Assembly: GCA_018771605.1 (NCBI GenBank)
Contig: CP076324.1
Span: 558,001-622,000 of the forward strand
Reading direction: 5' to 3'
From: Aquificota bacterium
Lineage (GTDB): Bacteria > Aquificota > Aquificia > Aquificales > Aquificaceae
DNA: 64,000 nt
Part shown: piece after piece, positions 9,133-18,109 of the stretch
Numbering within the stretch: position 1 is the first letter of the stretch
Layout: every line of letters begins with the position of its first letter
The notes under the pieces: generated by a model
Databases searched by the model: none
Seen by the model: the letters and a program-made list of their open reading frames with translations, nothing else
Told to the model about the DNA's origin: nothing
Position numbers and translations under genes: made by a program

Positions 9133-9744
9133 TCAAAGAACTTCTCTATGGCACAGCCTATTGAGGTATTTAAGCTCAAACCTTCCAGAGTTATAGCTTA
9201 AAAGTGTAAAGCCTGTGTTGTCCATGTGGATGTTCCAGAGGTTTTCAAGACCCAAGCCCATGGCAAGGCATACCATGGCATGAAGCGTTCCACCATGTGC
9301 AACCACCAAAATATTTTTGTATGGCCCTTTTACTATATCCTCCAAAAAGCTTTCTACCCTTTTTCTAAAATCTTCCATATTTTCCTGCGTTGGCAGGGGG
9401 TTTTTAACAGGGTTTGAAAGCCAAGCCCTAAAGAGATGTCCTTCTTCTTCCACAAGGTCCAAAAACCTCTTTCCTTCATAGCTTCCAAAGGACATCTCTC
9501 TTATGCGTTCATCTACGATCACCTCAAGGCCCAAAAGGTCCGCAATGGTAAGGGCTGTCTTATAAGCCCTCCTCTGTGGAGAGGAGTATATCACCTCTAT
9601 CTCTTTGTCCAAAAACTCTTGTGCGGAAAGCCTTGCTTGAACAAAGCCAAGAGGAGTGAGGTCGCTATCAAGCCTTCCTTGAAATATGCCCTTCTCGTTA
9701 TACTCACTTTGGGCATGACGCAAAAGGTATATCTTCTTATTCAT
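9133..9744 (-). CDS. Histidine phosphatase superfamily protein (PspB-like candidate)
   Basis: Phosphohistidine-type phosphatase/mutase fold, 203 residues. The catalytic LLRHAQSEYN (RHG-type motif, His9), QGRLDSDLTPLG, the acid region EMSFGSYEG and the second-His motif VVAHGGTLHAM are all present. Hydrogenobacter thermophilus uses metal-independent phosphoserine phosphatases of this superfamily (PspA/PspB), and this sequence resembles my recollection of PspB, so serine biosynthesis is plausible. A cofactor-dependent phosphoglycerate mutase or alpha-ribazole phosphatase role cannot be excluded. It overlaps the mtaB stop by 8 nt and is the second gene of that operon. Confidence 0.85.
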   Translation of the reverse strand: MNKKIYLLRHAQSEYNEKGIFQGRLDSDLTPLGFVQARLSAQEFLDKEIEVIYSSPQRRAYKTALTIADLLGLEVIVDERIREMSFGSYEGKRFLDLVEEEGHLFRAWLSNPVKNPLPTQENMEDFRKRVESFLEDIVKGPYKNILVVAHGGTLHAMVCLAMGLGLENLWNIHMDNTGFTLLSYNSGRFELKYLNRLCHREVL

Positions 9745-10975
9745 CCAATTTTATTTTAACAACTGTGCCTATGCTTCCCTCCACATATCTTTCTAAGTGT
9801 ATATAGTTTTCTGTCAAAAGCCTACCCTTTTCAATTACCGTAGCCCTAAGCTCTTTTCCAAGGTTCTTCTTATAAAACTCCTCTCTTTTTCTCTTATCCA
9901 AATCCTTTAGCATATCCACCCTTTCCTCCTTTATCTTTGATGGCACTTTCTTTTCCATCTTACTTGCCTTTGTAAAAGGCCTATCCGAATAGGGGAATAT
10001 ATGCATGTAGGCTATAGGAAGCTCCTCCAGTAGCTTATAAGTTTGCATAAAGTCTTCCTCATCTTCCGATGGAAAACCAACTATTATGTCCGTGCCTATG
10101 GCAGAAAGGGGCCTCCTATGCACTATATCTTCCACAAGGTTTATGTAGTCTTTTGCTCTATATTCTCTTCTCATAAGCTCCAATATACGGTCCGAACCGC
10201 TTTGAAGGGAAAGATGAAAATGGGGTGCCACCTTTTCCTCCCATGTTATAAGGTCAAAAAGCTTTTGCTCTATCTCTGCAGGATACAGAGAAGAAAGCCT
10301 TACCAACTGTATGCCCTCTATCTTTATTATTTCTCTAAGAAGTTCATAAAGGCTTGTGCCTATGTCCCAGCCATACTGGGTAAGCTGTGTGCCGGTAAGC
10401 ACCACCTCTTGAAAACCCCTTTGGGCCAAAAGCTTTATCTCCTCAAGGACCTTTTCTACAGGCACGCTCCTTACCTTGCCCCTTGCGTAGGGTATAACAC
10501 AAAAGGTGCAAAACCTATTACAACCCTCTTGCACCTTTACAAAGGGCCTTGCCTTCTCAAAGTAGGTGATAAGGTCAAAGCTTTCAACTCTTGACTGTCG
10601 GAAAAGGTTTTCCAAAAAGACCCTCTCACCCTTACCCTGCAAAAACTCTTCCACAATTTCCAAAATTCTGTGCTTGTGAGAGTTTCCAACTACCAAATCC
10701 ACATCTTCCATACTGGCAAGGGCTTGCGGATTAACCTGTGCATAGCAACCGGTAGCCACCACAAGGGCCTTTGGGTTTTTTCTCTTTAACCTATGGATGG
10801 CTTGACGGGAAGACCTGTCAGCCTCTGCAGTAACGGTGCATGTATTTACTATGTATACATCCGCAATATCCTTATAATCCACTATCTCATAGCCTTTTAG
10901 CCTAAAGGCGTTTGCCATAAGCTCCGTATCAAAATAGTTGCTCCTACACCCAAGGGTGAAAAAAGAAACCTTCAT
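9737..10975 (-). CDS. mtaB: tRNA t6A37 methylthiotransferase MtaB
   Basis: Radical SAM enzyme converting t6A37 to ms2t6A37. 412 residues with the three expected domains: an N-terminal MTTase domain with cluster Cys in TLGCRSN (Cys10), NTCTVTAEAD and ATGCYAQ; the radical SAM core with CNRFCTFCVIPYARG (about 153-167); and a C-terminal TRAM domain (about 350-412). The SRSSRQ-like ADRSSRQAI stretch separates MtaB from MiaB and RimO. It is divergent from murG with 33 bases between start codons, and the histidine phosphatase follows in the same operon. Confidence 0.93.
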   Translation of the reverse strand: MKVSFFTLGCRSNYFDTELMANAFRLKGYEIVDYKDIADVYIVNTCTVTAEADRSSRQAIHRLKRKNPKALVVATGCYAQVNPQALASMEDVDLVVGNSHKHRILEIVEEFLQGKGERVFLENLFRQSRVESFDLITYFEKARPFVKVQEGCNRFCTFCVIPYARGKVRSVPVEKVLEEIKLLAQRGFQEVVLTGTQLTQYGWDIGTSLYELLREIIKIEGIQLVRLSSLYPAEIEQKLFDLITWEEKVAPHFHLSLQSGSDRILELMRREYRAKDYINLVEDIVHRRPLSAIGTDIIVGFPSEDEEDFMQTYKLLEELPIAYMHIFPYSDRPFTKASKMEKKVPSKIKEERVDMLKDLDKRKREEFYKKNLGKELRATVIEKGRLLTENYIHLERYVEGSIGTVVKIKLDE

Positions 10976-10994
10976 GGAAATATTAATATAGGCT

Positions 10995-11000
10995 TATAAT
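10995..11000 (+). promoter_or_regulatory. Candidate -10 box for murG, near-leaderless
   Basis: TATAAT ends 8 bases before the murG ATG in the tandem GGCTTATAATGGCTTATAATG. The second near-copy overlaps the ATG itself. No Shine-Dalgarno sequence is present. The opposite strand holds TATATT/TATTAATATT just upstream of mtaB, so the 33-base spacer appears to carry both promoters back to back. Confidence 0.5.
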
Positions 11001-11008
11001 GGCTTATA

Positions 11009-12067
11009 ATGAGGCTTTTTGTCTCTGGTGGCGGGACTGGTGGGCATTTTTTCCCAGCTCTTGCTTTGATAGAATGCTTGCTTGAAAAGGGCTTAAACTC
11101 TATTTTTGTGGGTTCGGAAAGGGGGATAGAATACAAACTAAAGGATAAAATACCTACAGAAAGCCTTTTTGTTCCAGCCCATCCCTTTATGGGAAGGAGT
11201 GTAAAGGATAAGCTTTTGGCTATTTTAAAGAGCTTTAAGGGAGCTTATAGAGTTGCCAAGTTAATAAATAAGAAAGATATAGGAATAGCCTTTGGGGGCT
11301 ATGCAAGTTTGCCTCTGGGCCTTGCTTCTCTTATGAGGGGTGCTTCTCTGTATGTGCATGAGCAGAATTCCATACCCAGCCAAAGCAACAGACTACTTTC
11401 AAGGTTTGCAGAGAAAGTATTTATAACCTTTGAATACTCAAAAAGCTTTTTTCCTTCTCACAAAACCATAAAAACTGGGCTTCCAGTAAGAAAAAGCCTT
11501 ATAAATGGTATGGCTTTAAGCAGGGAGGAGGCTTTAAGAAGACTTGGCCTTGAAGATGAACCTACTCTTTTGGTTATGGGTGGAAGTCAGGGTGCAAACT
11601 TTTTAAATGAGCTGGCAAAGGATATATTTGCAAAGACTGGATGGCAGGGCATACACATATCTGGAGAGAAGGACTATCAAGCCTTAAAAGATTTTTACAA
11701 AGAAAGAGGTCTAAAGGTGCTTCTTTTTAGCTTTAGCCATGATATGCACCTTATATACAGGGCAAGCACAATAGCTTTGAGCAGAAGCGGAGCCAGTTCA
11801 ATTACAGAGCTTTCCCTTTACGGAATCCCTTCCCTCTTTATACCCTTTCCACATGCCATATACGACCACCAGTTTTATAATGCAAAAGAGATAGAAGAAT
11901 TGGGAGGAGGTATTACCATAAGGCAGGAGGAAGCCCATATGGATAAGGTGCTTGCCTCTTTACAAAAACTTATGGAAAACCACTCTTACTATTCAAAAAA
12001 CATATCCTTATTTGCCAATCCTCTTGCCTGTGAAGAAATAATAAAGTATCTTTTATCTAAAAATTAG
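11009..12067 (+). CDS. murG: UDP-GlcNAc:undecaprenyl-PP-MurNAc-pentapeptide GlcNAc transferase MurG
   Basis: Peripheral membrane glycosyltransferase converting lipid I to lipid II. 352 residues, normal. The N-terminal G-loop SGGGTGGHFFPALAL (residues 7-21), a second glycine loop GGYASLP near 95, the VHEQNS motif near 117, and the C-terminal donor-site motif MGGSQGANFLNELA (about 190) followed by SRSGASSITEL are all seen. It precedes galU by 11 nt; both feed envelope polysaccharide synthesis. Its promoter appears to overlap the divergent mtaB control region. Confidence 0.95.
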   Translation: MRLFVSGGGTGGHFFPALALIECLLEKGLNSIFVGSERGIEYKLKDKIPTESLFVPAHPFMGRSVKDKLLAILKSFKGAYRVAKLINKKDIGIAFGGYASLPLGLASLMRGASLYVHEQNSIPSQSNRLLSRFAEKVFITFEYSKSFFPSHKTIKTGLPVRKSLINGMALSREEALRRLGLEDEPTLLVMGGSQGANFLNELAKDIFAKTGWQGIHISGEKDYQALKDFYKERGLKVLLFSFSHDMHLIYRASTIALSRSGASSITELSLYGIPSLFIPFPHAIYDHQFYNAKEIEELGGGITIRQEEAHMDKVLASLQKLMENHSYYSKNISLFANPLACEEIIKYLLSKN

Positions 12068-12078
12068 GAGGTGGAGCC

Positions 12079-12957
12079 ATGGAAGTAAGAAAAGCAGTTT
12101 TACCAGTGGCAGGGTGGGGTACAAGGTTTTTGCCTGCCACAAAGGCCATGCCAAAGGAAATGTTCCCAATAATAGACAAGCCAGTTATCCAATTTATAGT
12201 GGAAGAATGCCTTGATGCTGGCATTGAAAACATCATTTTTGTCACTGGTAGGCACAAAAGACCAATTGAACACCACTTTGACATAAATACAGACCTTGAA
12301 AAACATTTAGAAAGCTGTGGAAAGACAGAACTTTTAAAGAATATAATGGAAATAAGCAGGCTTATAAACCCTATTTATATAAGACAAAAGGAACAGCTCG
12401 GTTTGGGTCATGCAGTGCTTGTGGCAGAACCAGTAGTTGGTTATGAACCCTTTATTGTGTGCTTGGGAGATGTTATTCTCAAAGATGAGGAGAACGTGCT
12501 TAGTAGAATGATGGAAGTATATAAAAGGTTTGGAAAGAGTGTTATAGCGGTTTTTGAAGTGGAAGAAAAGGATGTTTCCAAATATGGCATAATCAATGGA
12601 AGATATATTGAAAAGGATATTTACATAATTGACGACCTCGTGGAAAAGCCAAAGGTGGAGGAAGCACCTTCAAGGCTTGCCATAGTGGGTAGGTACCTTT
12701 TTACGCCAAGAATATTTGAAAAGTTAAAGATAACACCACCAGGAAAGGGTGGTGAAATACAGCTTACAGATGCCATAAAATTACTCCTTGAAGAAGAAGC
12801 TGTGTACGCCATAAAGATAGATTCAAAGGTCTATGATACGGGAACCCCAATGGGTTATATACAAACCATACTTGACTTTGCTCTACAAAGGGAGGACTTA
12901 AGGGATGGTCTCATTAAATACATAAAAAGTCTTATCATAGAAACTTCTGAAGTATAA
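12079..12957 (+). CDS. galU: UTP-glucose-1-phosphate uridylyltransferase
   Basis: Makes UDP-glucose from UTP and glucose-1-phosphate. 292 residues. The nucleotidyltransferase signature GWGTRFLPATKAMPKEMFPI is at residues 13-32, VEECLDAG near 48, QLGLGHAVL near 112, and the late EKPKVEEAPS region near 190 matches GalU. The start has a strong AGGAGG 8 bases upstream of the ATG. galE, which would use UDP-glucose, is at 62605-63585. Follows murG closely and probably shares its transcript. Confidence 0.95.
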   Translation: MEVRKAVLPVAGWGTRFLPATKAMPKEMFPIIDKPVIQFIVEECLDAGIENIIFVTGRHKRPIEHHFDINTDLEKHLESCGKTELLKNIMEISRLINPIYIRQKEQLGLGHAVLVAEPVVGYEPFIVCLGDVILKDEENVLSRMMEVYKRFGKSVIAVFEVEEKDVSKYGIINGRYIEKDIYIIDDLVEKPKVEEAPSRLAIVGRYLFTPRIFEKLKITPPGKGGEIQLTDAIKLLLEEEAVYAIKIDSKVYDTGTPMGYIQTILDFALQREDLRDGLIKYIKSLIIETSEV

Positions 12958-12968
12958 TTTATTCCATT

Positions 12969-13832
12969 ATGCTTAGGCTATCCATAGTGCTTGCCATACT
13001 ATTTACTTATATAGTTATGATATGGGGAGGAGTTGTAAGGTCAACAGATTCAGGCCTTGCCTGTCCAGACTGGCCTCTCTGCTATGGAAACTTCCAACCT
13101 CCAAAGGAAACAGCAGCCAAGCTGGAGATGGGCCACAGAACGGTAAGCGGTCTTGCGGGCATATTTGTCTTCCTTACCTTCTTCCTTGTATGGTTCAAAC
13201 ACAAAACTTCCCCAAGGTCTGCCAAGATAACCTCTCTTATAGCTCTCATATTCACCTTCTCAGCAGCCCTTACGGGTATGAAGATGATAAAAATGGAAAC
13301 ACCGCACTTGAAATATCTATCTCACATGCTCTTGGAGTCCTTCCATATATATGAATCCATGATCATATTGGGTGCCTTGGTCCTAACTTATAGGTTTTTG
13401 TGGAAAGGGGAAGGCGAAGGCGGTGTGCCTTGGTGGGCTTATCTTTTTGCCCTAACTACTATGATAACAGGTGTTCTGGTGAGGTATACTGGCTCTGGTG
13501 AGGCCTGCGGCCATGAGTGGCCCCTTTGCAATGGCAAGCTCATACCAGACTTTAACAATTGGCAGGTAGCACTCCAGTTTGCTCATAGGAATATAGCCTA
13601 CGTAACATGGCTTTCCTTCCTCTTGGCCATGGTGTCCAACTTTAACAGGACTACTTTGACCGCCTTCATCTTTATAAACATCCAATTTGTCTTCGCCATA
13701 TCCATGGTGCTAACAGGATTCTTTTTACCTTTAGTCTTCCTTGATACTGCCATGGGATTTTTCCTCTTTGCATGGCTCACTTACAACTTGCAAATAAAAT
13801 CTCATGAGGCAAGGTTGAAACCTGCATGGTAA
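12969..13832 (+). CDS. ctaA: Heme A synthase CtaA (COX15)
   Basis: Integral membrane enzyme oxidising the C8 methyl of heme O to give heme A. 287 residues with about eight membrane segments in two pseudo-symmetric halves. Each half has a GSG/DSG-x-ACxxWPLC loop (RSTDSGLACPDWPLC at residues 25-39; TGSGEACGHEWPLC near 175) and heme-ligand histidines in MGHRTVSG and FAHRNIA. A TATAAT at 12952-12957, coinciding with the galU stop, is a possible internal promoter. Its end overlaps the ctaB start by 7 nt. Confidence 0.93.
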   Translation: MLRLSIVLAILFTYIVMIWGGVVRSTDSGLACPDWPLCYGNFQPPKETAAKLEMGHRTVSGLAGIFVFLTFFLVWFKHKTSPRSAKITSLIALIFTFSAALTGMKMIKMETPHLKYLSHMLLESFHIYESMIILGALVLTYRFLWKGEGEGGVPWWAYLFALTTMITGVLVRYTGSGEACGHEWPLCNGKLIPDFNNWQVALQFAHRNIAYVTWLSFLLAMVSNFNRTTLTAFIFINIQFVFAISMVLTGFFLPLVFLDTAMGFFLFAWLTYNLQIKSHEARLKPAW

Positions 13833-14704
13833 ATAAAGCTTTGGCATACAGCAATATATTGAGGGACTATTTAGTTCTTACAAAGCCAGGTATAGTACTT
13901 CTTGTTTTGATAACCACACTTACGGGTATGTACTTTGCACAGAGAGGTTTTCCAGACCCATGGCTTGTCTTTTGGACACTCCTTGGCACCGGTTTAGCTT
14001 CTGCGGGTTCTGCAGTTCTAAACCACTTTTTTGACAAAGACATAGACGCTCTTATGAACAGAACCAAAAGCAGGCCCTTACCAAGTGGTAGCATAAACCC
14101 AAGAAACGCCTTTATATTTGGCTTAGTTTTGGTCCTGCTTTCTATTGTAATCCTTTCTCTAAAGGTTAATCTGCTTACTACCTTTTTTGTTTTTTTGGCC
14201 TCCTTCTTTTATGTGGTAGTATATACCCTTGCTCTAAAGAGAAAAAGCCCCCTTGCTACGGAGATAGGTGGCATATCTGGCTCCTTGCCACCAGTAATAG
14301 GCTACGCTGCCGTTAGAGGAGAAGTGGGCTTTGAGGCTCTAATACTCTTCCTCATAATGTTCATGTGGCAGCCTCCACACTTTTGGGTGCTTGCCATAAA
14401 GTATGCTGAGGATTACAAACGTGCCGGCATACCAACCCTTCCTGTAGCAAAGGGCATAAAGCACACAAAAATAAAAACGCTCATTTACACAGCAAGCCTT
14501 TTGCCCCTTAGCCTTCTCCCATCCATATACGGCATTGCAGGCCATATATACTTTGTTTCTGCATTAATACTTAGTTCCCTCTATCTTATACTCACCTTCA
14601 AGTTTGTCTTTTCCAAAAAGCCCAACGGTATGTTCCTCTTTTTCTACTCCGTGCTATACATAGCCTTGCTTTTTTCTGTGATGGTCTTTGATATGAGGAG
14701 GTAA
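13826..14704 (+). CDS. ctaB: Protoheme IX farnesyltransferase (heme O synthase) CtaB
   Basis: UbiA-family prenyltransferase that adds a farnesyl group to heme B, giving heme O for CtaA. 292 residues, about nine membrane segments. The two Asp-rich sites are visible: NHFFDKDIDALMNRT-KSRPLPSG (about residues 68-88) and YAEDYKRAGIPTLPV (about 192). It overlaps ctaA by 7 nt and is followed 1 nt later by the oxidase-like gene. The gene order implies an aa3- or ba3-type terminal oxidase in this organism, though its canonical subunits are not in the window. Confidence 0.94.
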   Translation: MVNKALAYSNILRDYLVLTKPGIVLLVLITTLTGMYFAQRGFPDPWLVFWTLLGTGLASAGSAVLNHFFDKDIDALMNRTKSRPLPSGSINPRNAFIFGLVLVLLSIVILSLKVNLLTTFFVFLASFFYVVVYTLALKRKSPLATEIGGISGSLPPVIGYAAVRGEVGFEALILFLIMFMWQPPHFWVLAIKYAEDYKRAGIPTLPVAKGIKHTKIKTLIYTASLLPLSLLPSIYGIAGHIYFVSALILSSLYLILTFKFVFSKKPNGMFLFFYSVLYIALLFSVMVFDMRR

Positions 14705-14705
14705 A

Positions 14706-16037
14706 ATGGAAAAAAGGTGGCTTTTGCTCTCTGTAGTTTCCCTTGGCCTTGGAGGTTTTCTTGCTCTTGTGGCAGCCATAGCCCGAACACCTGCCATATA
14801 CAAGCTTGTTCCCCCAGGCTACTTTTACCACTCCATAATAGGCCATGTGGACCTTGCCATAGTGGGCTTTTTCCTCACCTTTACCCTACTGCTTTGGCAG
14901 ATAAGCTTTAAAAAAGAGCTAAAAGTTCCCTTTTATCTTTCCCTTGGTGGCATTGTGCTTATAGCCTTAGTTTCCTTGCTTGGTGTGGGACAAGGCGTTT
15001 CCAACAATTATCTACCTACAATTGACCACCCTATATTTTGGCTTGGCGCCCTTCTTTTCTTTTCCGGCTTTTGGCTTGGTGCCTTTAGCCTTCTAAAAAG
15101 TGCAGAAAGAGGCCTTTTTTTGGAGGAGCCAAAGGAACACCTCGCTTCTGTGGCTGTTATCCTTTCTGTTCTCATGTTCTTTGCCCTCCTCACCTCCATA
15201 CCAAAGGCTGGCTCAAGGGAAGAGCTTTACCTCTTCTATGAAAGGCTCTATTGGGCGCCAGGGCATATTCACCAGTTTATAAACGGCACCATGCTACTCT
15301 ATGCGTGGTATTTTCTCCTTGAAAAACATGGCATAAAAGTGCAGATTGGAAGACTAAAATACCTTAGCTTTCTTTTTCTTTCCTTTAGCTTTATGTATGT
15401 GCTTTTGCCCATCATCTTTGGCAACCCTGTATCAGAAGGTGCAAGAAGGTTTACAGATATGGGCTATGCCATAGGCCTTGGCCTCCCCATATTCTTCCAT
15501 CTTTTTAACATTCTCAAAAACTCAAAGCTTGACCTCAAAAACCTTTCTTCCACAGCTCTCCTCATATCCGTAATCCTCTATCTTCTTGGCGTCTTTATAG
15601 CCTATGCAGGAGTCCTCCCCTCCTTGGTCTCTTACGCCCTTAACCCGCAGGGAGAATACATAGGCATGAGGTCAAACCTCAGCATACCAGCCCACTACCA
15701 TGGAGTCATTACAAGTCAAACCCTTGCCTTTATGGCCGTAGCCTACAGCCTCTTTTTGTCCTATGGATATGTTAAAAAGCTAAGCAAAATAGCCTTGCCA
15801 CAGGTTTATCTCTACGGCGTTGGCATGGTCCTCTTTGTCCTTGGGCTATTTTTTGCAGGCCTAAAGGGCGCTCCGCGCAAAACCTACGGCACTGGCTTTA
15901 CCCAAGACCCCATGGTGATCTTTTACCTGTCTCTGATGGGCGTAGGCACCCTTTTGGCCGTTGCGGGCGGTGTGATTTTTGTATTGTATGCTCTAAGGGT
16001 AGTCCTTAAGGGAGGTCAATCTCAAGAAAGCTCTTAA
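14706..16037 (+). CDS. Divergent heme-copper oxidase subunit I-like membrane protein
   Basis: 443 residues, about 12 membrane segments. Resembles subunit I of heme-copper oxidases: a helix-II-like segment with His42/His47 (YHSIIGHVDL), a helix-VI-like WAPGHIHQFING with His187/His189, and a helix-X-like SIPAHYHGVI with His330/His332 matching the H-x-H that binds both hemes. I find no His-His pair for CuB in the segment where helix VII should be; that segment has GNPVSEGARR and a single FFH. It follows ctaB by 1 nt. It may be an unusual oxidase or NO-reductase-like enzyme, or a non-catalytic heme-binding relative. Its end overlaps convergent mtnC by 32 nt. Confidence 0.7.
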   Translation: MEKRWLLLSVVSLGLGGFLALVAAIARTPAIYKLVPPGYFYHSIIGHVDLAIVGFFLTFTLLLWQISFKKELKVPFYLSLGGIVLIALVSLLGVGQGVSNNYLPTIDHPIFWLGALLFFSGFWLGAFSLLKSAERGLFLEEPKEHLASVAVILSVLMFFALLTSIPKAGSREELYLFYERLYWAPGHIHQFINGTMLLYAWYFLLEKHGIKVQIGRLKYLSFLFLSFSFMYVLLPIIFGNPVSEGARRFTDMGYAIGLGLPIFFHLFNILKNSKLDLKNLSSTALLISVILYLLGVFIAYAGVLPSLVSYALNPQGEYIGMRSNLSIPAHYHGVITSQTLAFMAVAYSLFLSYGYVKKLSKIALPQVYLYGVGMVLFVLGLFFAGLKGAPRKTYGTGFTQDPMVIFYLSLMGVGTLLAVAGGVIFVLYALRVVLKGGQSQESS

Positions 16038-16689
16038 CTACCCTATGGGTAGAGGGCTCTTTGCTGTCATACCTGTCAAGCTTTATGGTGTTCATGCCCG
16101 CATCCCTTGCCGCATTTAATTCCTCTTCCACATCGGACAAAAAGAGAAATTCCTTTGGCTCTAAGCCCACCTCCTTTGCTATCCTCTCATAAGACTCTTT
16201 CTCCTTTTTGCTTCCTATGGTTGTATCAAAAAAGCCATCAAAAAGGCCTGTGAGGTCTCCATAATCCGTGTGTCCAAAAAAGAGTTTTTGAGCCTTTACA
16301 GAGCCAGAGGAGAATATGTAGAGTTTATAGCCCTTTTCTTTCCACTCTTTTAACCTTTTGTATGCATCCTCATATATATGCCCCCTTAACTCTCCAGATA
16401 GAAAGCCCTCCTCCCATATGTGCCCTTGAAGCTCTTTAAGCAAAGGCTCCTTTAGGTCCCTGTCTATCCATTCCTCAAAGACCTTTACCGCCTCTTCAAG
16501 GTCAAGCCTTTTCCCCAACCTCTCTTCCAGCCTTTTTATGATAGAGCTTACCCTTTCCTCCTGCCAATGCTTTGAAATAAAGTCTCTTAACCTTTGCTTA
16601 GAGTATGGGAACATAACATCTTTTACATAAGAGAGGGAAGAGGTGGTGCCTTCTATGTCTATGAGCAGGGCTTTTATCTTTGATTCCAT
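16006..16689 (-). CDS. mtnC: Enolase-phosphatase E1 (acireductone synthase) MtnC
   Basis: HAD-superfamily bifunctional enzyme of methionine salvage: enolises and dephosphorylates 2,3-diketo-5-methylthiopentyl-1-phosphate. 227 residues. HAD motif I is ALLIDIEGTTSS (residues 8-19, nucleophile Asp11), motif II IFSSGSVKAQK near 124, and the motif IV area LFLSDVEEEL near 192. TATAAT lies at 16698-16703 on the minus strand, 8 bases from the ATG, so the leader is very short. No other methionine-salvage gene is in the window. Convergent overlap of 32 nt with the oxidase-like gene. Confidence 0.92.
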   Translation of the reverse strand: MESKIKALLIDIEGTTSSLSYVKDVMFPYSKQRLRDFISKHWQEERVSSIIKRLEERLGKRLDLEEAVKVFEEWIDRDLKEPLLKELQGHIWEEGFLSGELRGHIYEDAYKRLKEWKEKGYKLYIFSSGSVKAQKLFFGHTDYGDLTGLFDGFFDTTIGSKKEKESYERIAKEVGLEPKEFLFLSDVEEELNAARDAGMNTIKLDRYDSKEPSTHRVVKSFLEIDLP

Positions 16690-16697
16690 GGCTTTTT

Positions 16698-16703
16698 ATT
16701 ATA
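16698..16703 (-). promoter_or_regulatory. Candidate -10 box for mtnC
   Basis: TATAAT on the minus strand, with 8 bases between it and the mtnC ATG at 16689. There is no Shine-Dalgarno sequence. This is one of several such box-to-start arrangements in the window. Confidence 0.5.
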
Positions 16704-16764
16704 TTGCATAATTGGGACTATGGCATATCTTTAGTATGAATGAAAAAGCATTCAGGAGGATGGC

Positions 16765-16998
16765 ATGTGCCTTTCGGTGCCTTCAAGGGTGGTTGAAATA
16801 AAAGAGAACAACACGGCGGTGGTGGAGGTTTTTGGGGCAAGAAGGCTTGTCTCCCTTGACCTTTTGCAAGAGGATATAAAGGTGGGCGATTGGGTGCTTG
16901 TGCATGTGGGCTTTGCCATACAAAAGCTGGACCCAGACTATGCCCTTGAAAGCCTAAGGCTTTTTGAAGAGCTATTGGAGGAAGAAAATGAGCCTTAA
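16765..16998 (+). CDS. hypC: [NiFe]-hydrogenase maturation chaperone HypC
   Basis: Small OB-fold chaperone that carries the Fe(CN)2CO unit with HypD to the hydrogenase large subunit. 77 residues. It begins MCLSVPSRVVEI, with the essential N-terminal Cys2, and has the family GDWVLVHVGFAIQKLD stretch. A strong AGGAGG precedes the ATG by 6 bases. The hypD ATG lies inside its last codons, giving tight coupling. Divergent from mtnC across a 75-base spacer. Confidence 0.95.
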   Translation: MCLSVPSRVVEIKENNTAVVEVFGARRLVSLDLLQEDIKVGDWVLVHVGFAIQKLDPDYALESLRLFEELLEEENEP

Positions 16999-18109
16999 CA
17001 CGGTCCTTAGGGAAGCGGAGGGCATAAAAAGACTACAGAAGGCCATAAAGAAAACGGTGGAAGAGATAGGAAGGCCTATAAGGGTAATGGAGTTCTGCGG
17101 GGGCCACACGCATACCATAGTAAAATACGGAATAGACCAGCTTTTGGAAGACTATGTCATCTTTGTTCACGGCCCTGGCTGTCCCGTGTGCGTCCTTCCC
17201 ATAAGCAGGGTAGACTTGGCCATTGAACTGGCAAGGAAGGAGAATGTAATACTTTGCACCTATGGGGATGTGCTTAGAGTTCCTGGTTCTCAAAGGAAGA
17301 GCCTTATGGATATAAGGGCTGAAGGTTGGGATGTTAGGATGGTCTATTCCTGCCTTGATACTATTAGCCTTGCTCAAGAAAACCCACATAAAGAGGTGGT
17401 CTTTTTTGCCATAGGCTTTGAGACCACCACTCCACAGACGGCGGTGCTTATAAAGAGGGCAAAGGAGCTTGGCCTAAGGAACCTCTCTGTAGTATGCAAC
17501 CATGTTATAACGCCGGCGGCCATACAACATATACTTAACGCACCAGAGCTAAGGGACTATGGAAAAGTGCATATAGACGCCTTTATAGGGCCGGGCCATG
17601 TGAGCGTAATAATAGGCACAAGGCCTTATGAATACTTTGCGGAGGAGTTTTTAAAACCAGTGGTTATATCGGGCTTTGAGCCATTTGATGTGATGCAGTC
17701 CGTTTATATGATAGCAAGACAGATAAAGGAAAGGAAGGCCTTTGTGGAAAACCAATATAAAAGGGCTGTAAGCAGGGAAGGGAACATAAAGGCACAGAGG
17801 CTTGTGGCAGAGGTCTTTGAACTAAGGAAAGAGTTTGAATGGAGGGGCCTTGGCAAAGTTCCTTACAGCGCCCTCAAAATAAACTCCTTTTATGAGGACT
17901 TTGACGCGGAAAAGAGGTTTGAGGTAAGACTCCCAGAGGCAAAAGAGCATCCGGCCTGCATATGCGGTAAGGTTATAAGAGGGATTGCAAGGCCTACAGA
18001 CTGCAAACTCTTTGGAAGTGTTTGCACACCCTCCAACCCTCTTGGGTCCTGCATGGTTTCCTCAGAAGGTGCTTGCAACGCCTACTTTAAATACAGGGGG
18101 CTAAGATGA
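16988..18109 (+). CDS. hypD: [NiFe]-hydrogenase maturation protein HypD
   Basis: Fe-S scaffold on which the Fe(CN)2CO cofactor is assembled with HypC. 373 residues from the chosen start. I take ATG 16988 (MSLNTVLREAEG) because GGAGGAAG lies just upstream; the ATG at 16964 would add eight residues inside hypC. Family motifs: FCGGHTHTI (about 37), GPGCPVCVLP (about 65), FAIGFETTTPQT (about 140), GPGHVSVIIG, and Cys-rich CICGKVIRG...CKLFGSVCTPSNPLGSCMVS at the end binding the [4Fe-4S] cluster. Overlaps hypC by 11 nt and hypX by 4 nt. Confidence 0.95.
   Translation: MSLNTVLREAEGIKRLQKAIKKTVEEIGRPIRVMEFCGGHTHTIVKYGIDQLLEDYVIFVHGPGCPVCVLPISRVDLAIELARKENVILCTYGDVLRVPGSQRKSLMDIRAEGWDVRMVYSCLDTISLAQENPHKEVVFFAIGFETTTPQTAVLIKRAKELGLRNLSVVCNHVITPAAIQHILNAPELRDYGKVHIDAFIGPGHVSVIIGTRPYEYFAEEFLKPVVISGFEPFDVMQSVYMIARQIKERKAFVENQYKRAVSREGNIKAQRLVAEVFELRKEFEWRGLGKVPYSALKINSFYEDFDAEKRFEVRLPEAKEHPACICGKVIRGIARPTDCKLFGSVCTPSNPLGSCMVSSEGACNAYFKYRGLR

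Noticed and set aside
16690-16764. Sigma-54 promoter before hypC (TGGCAT...)
   Set aside because: The -12 half TTGC is missing at the required spacing.
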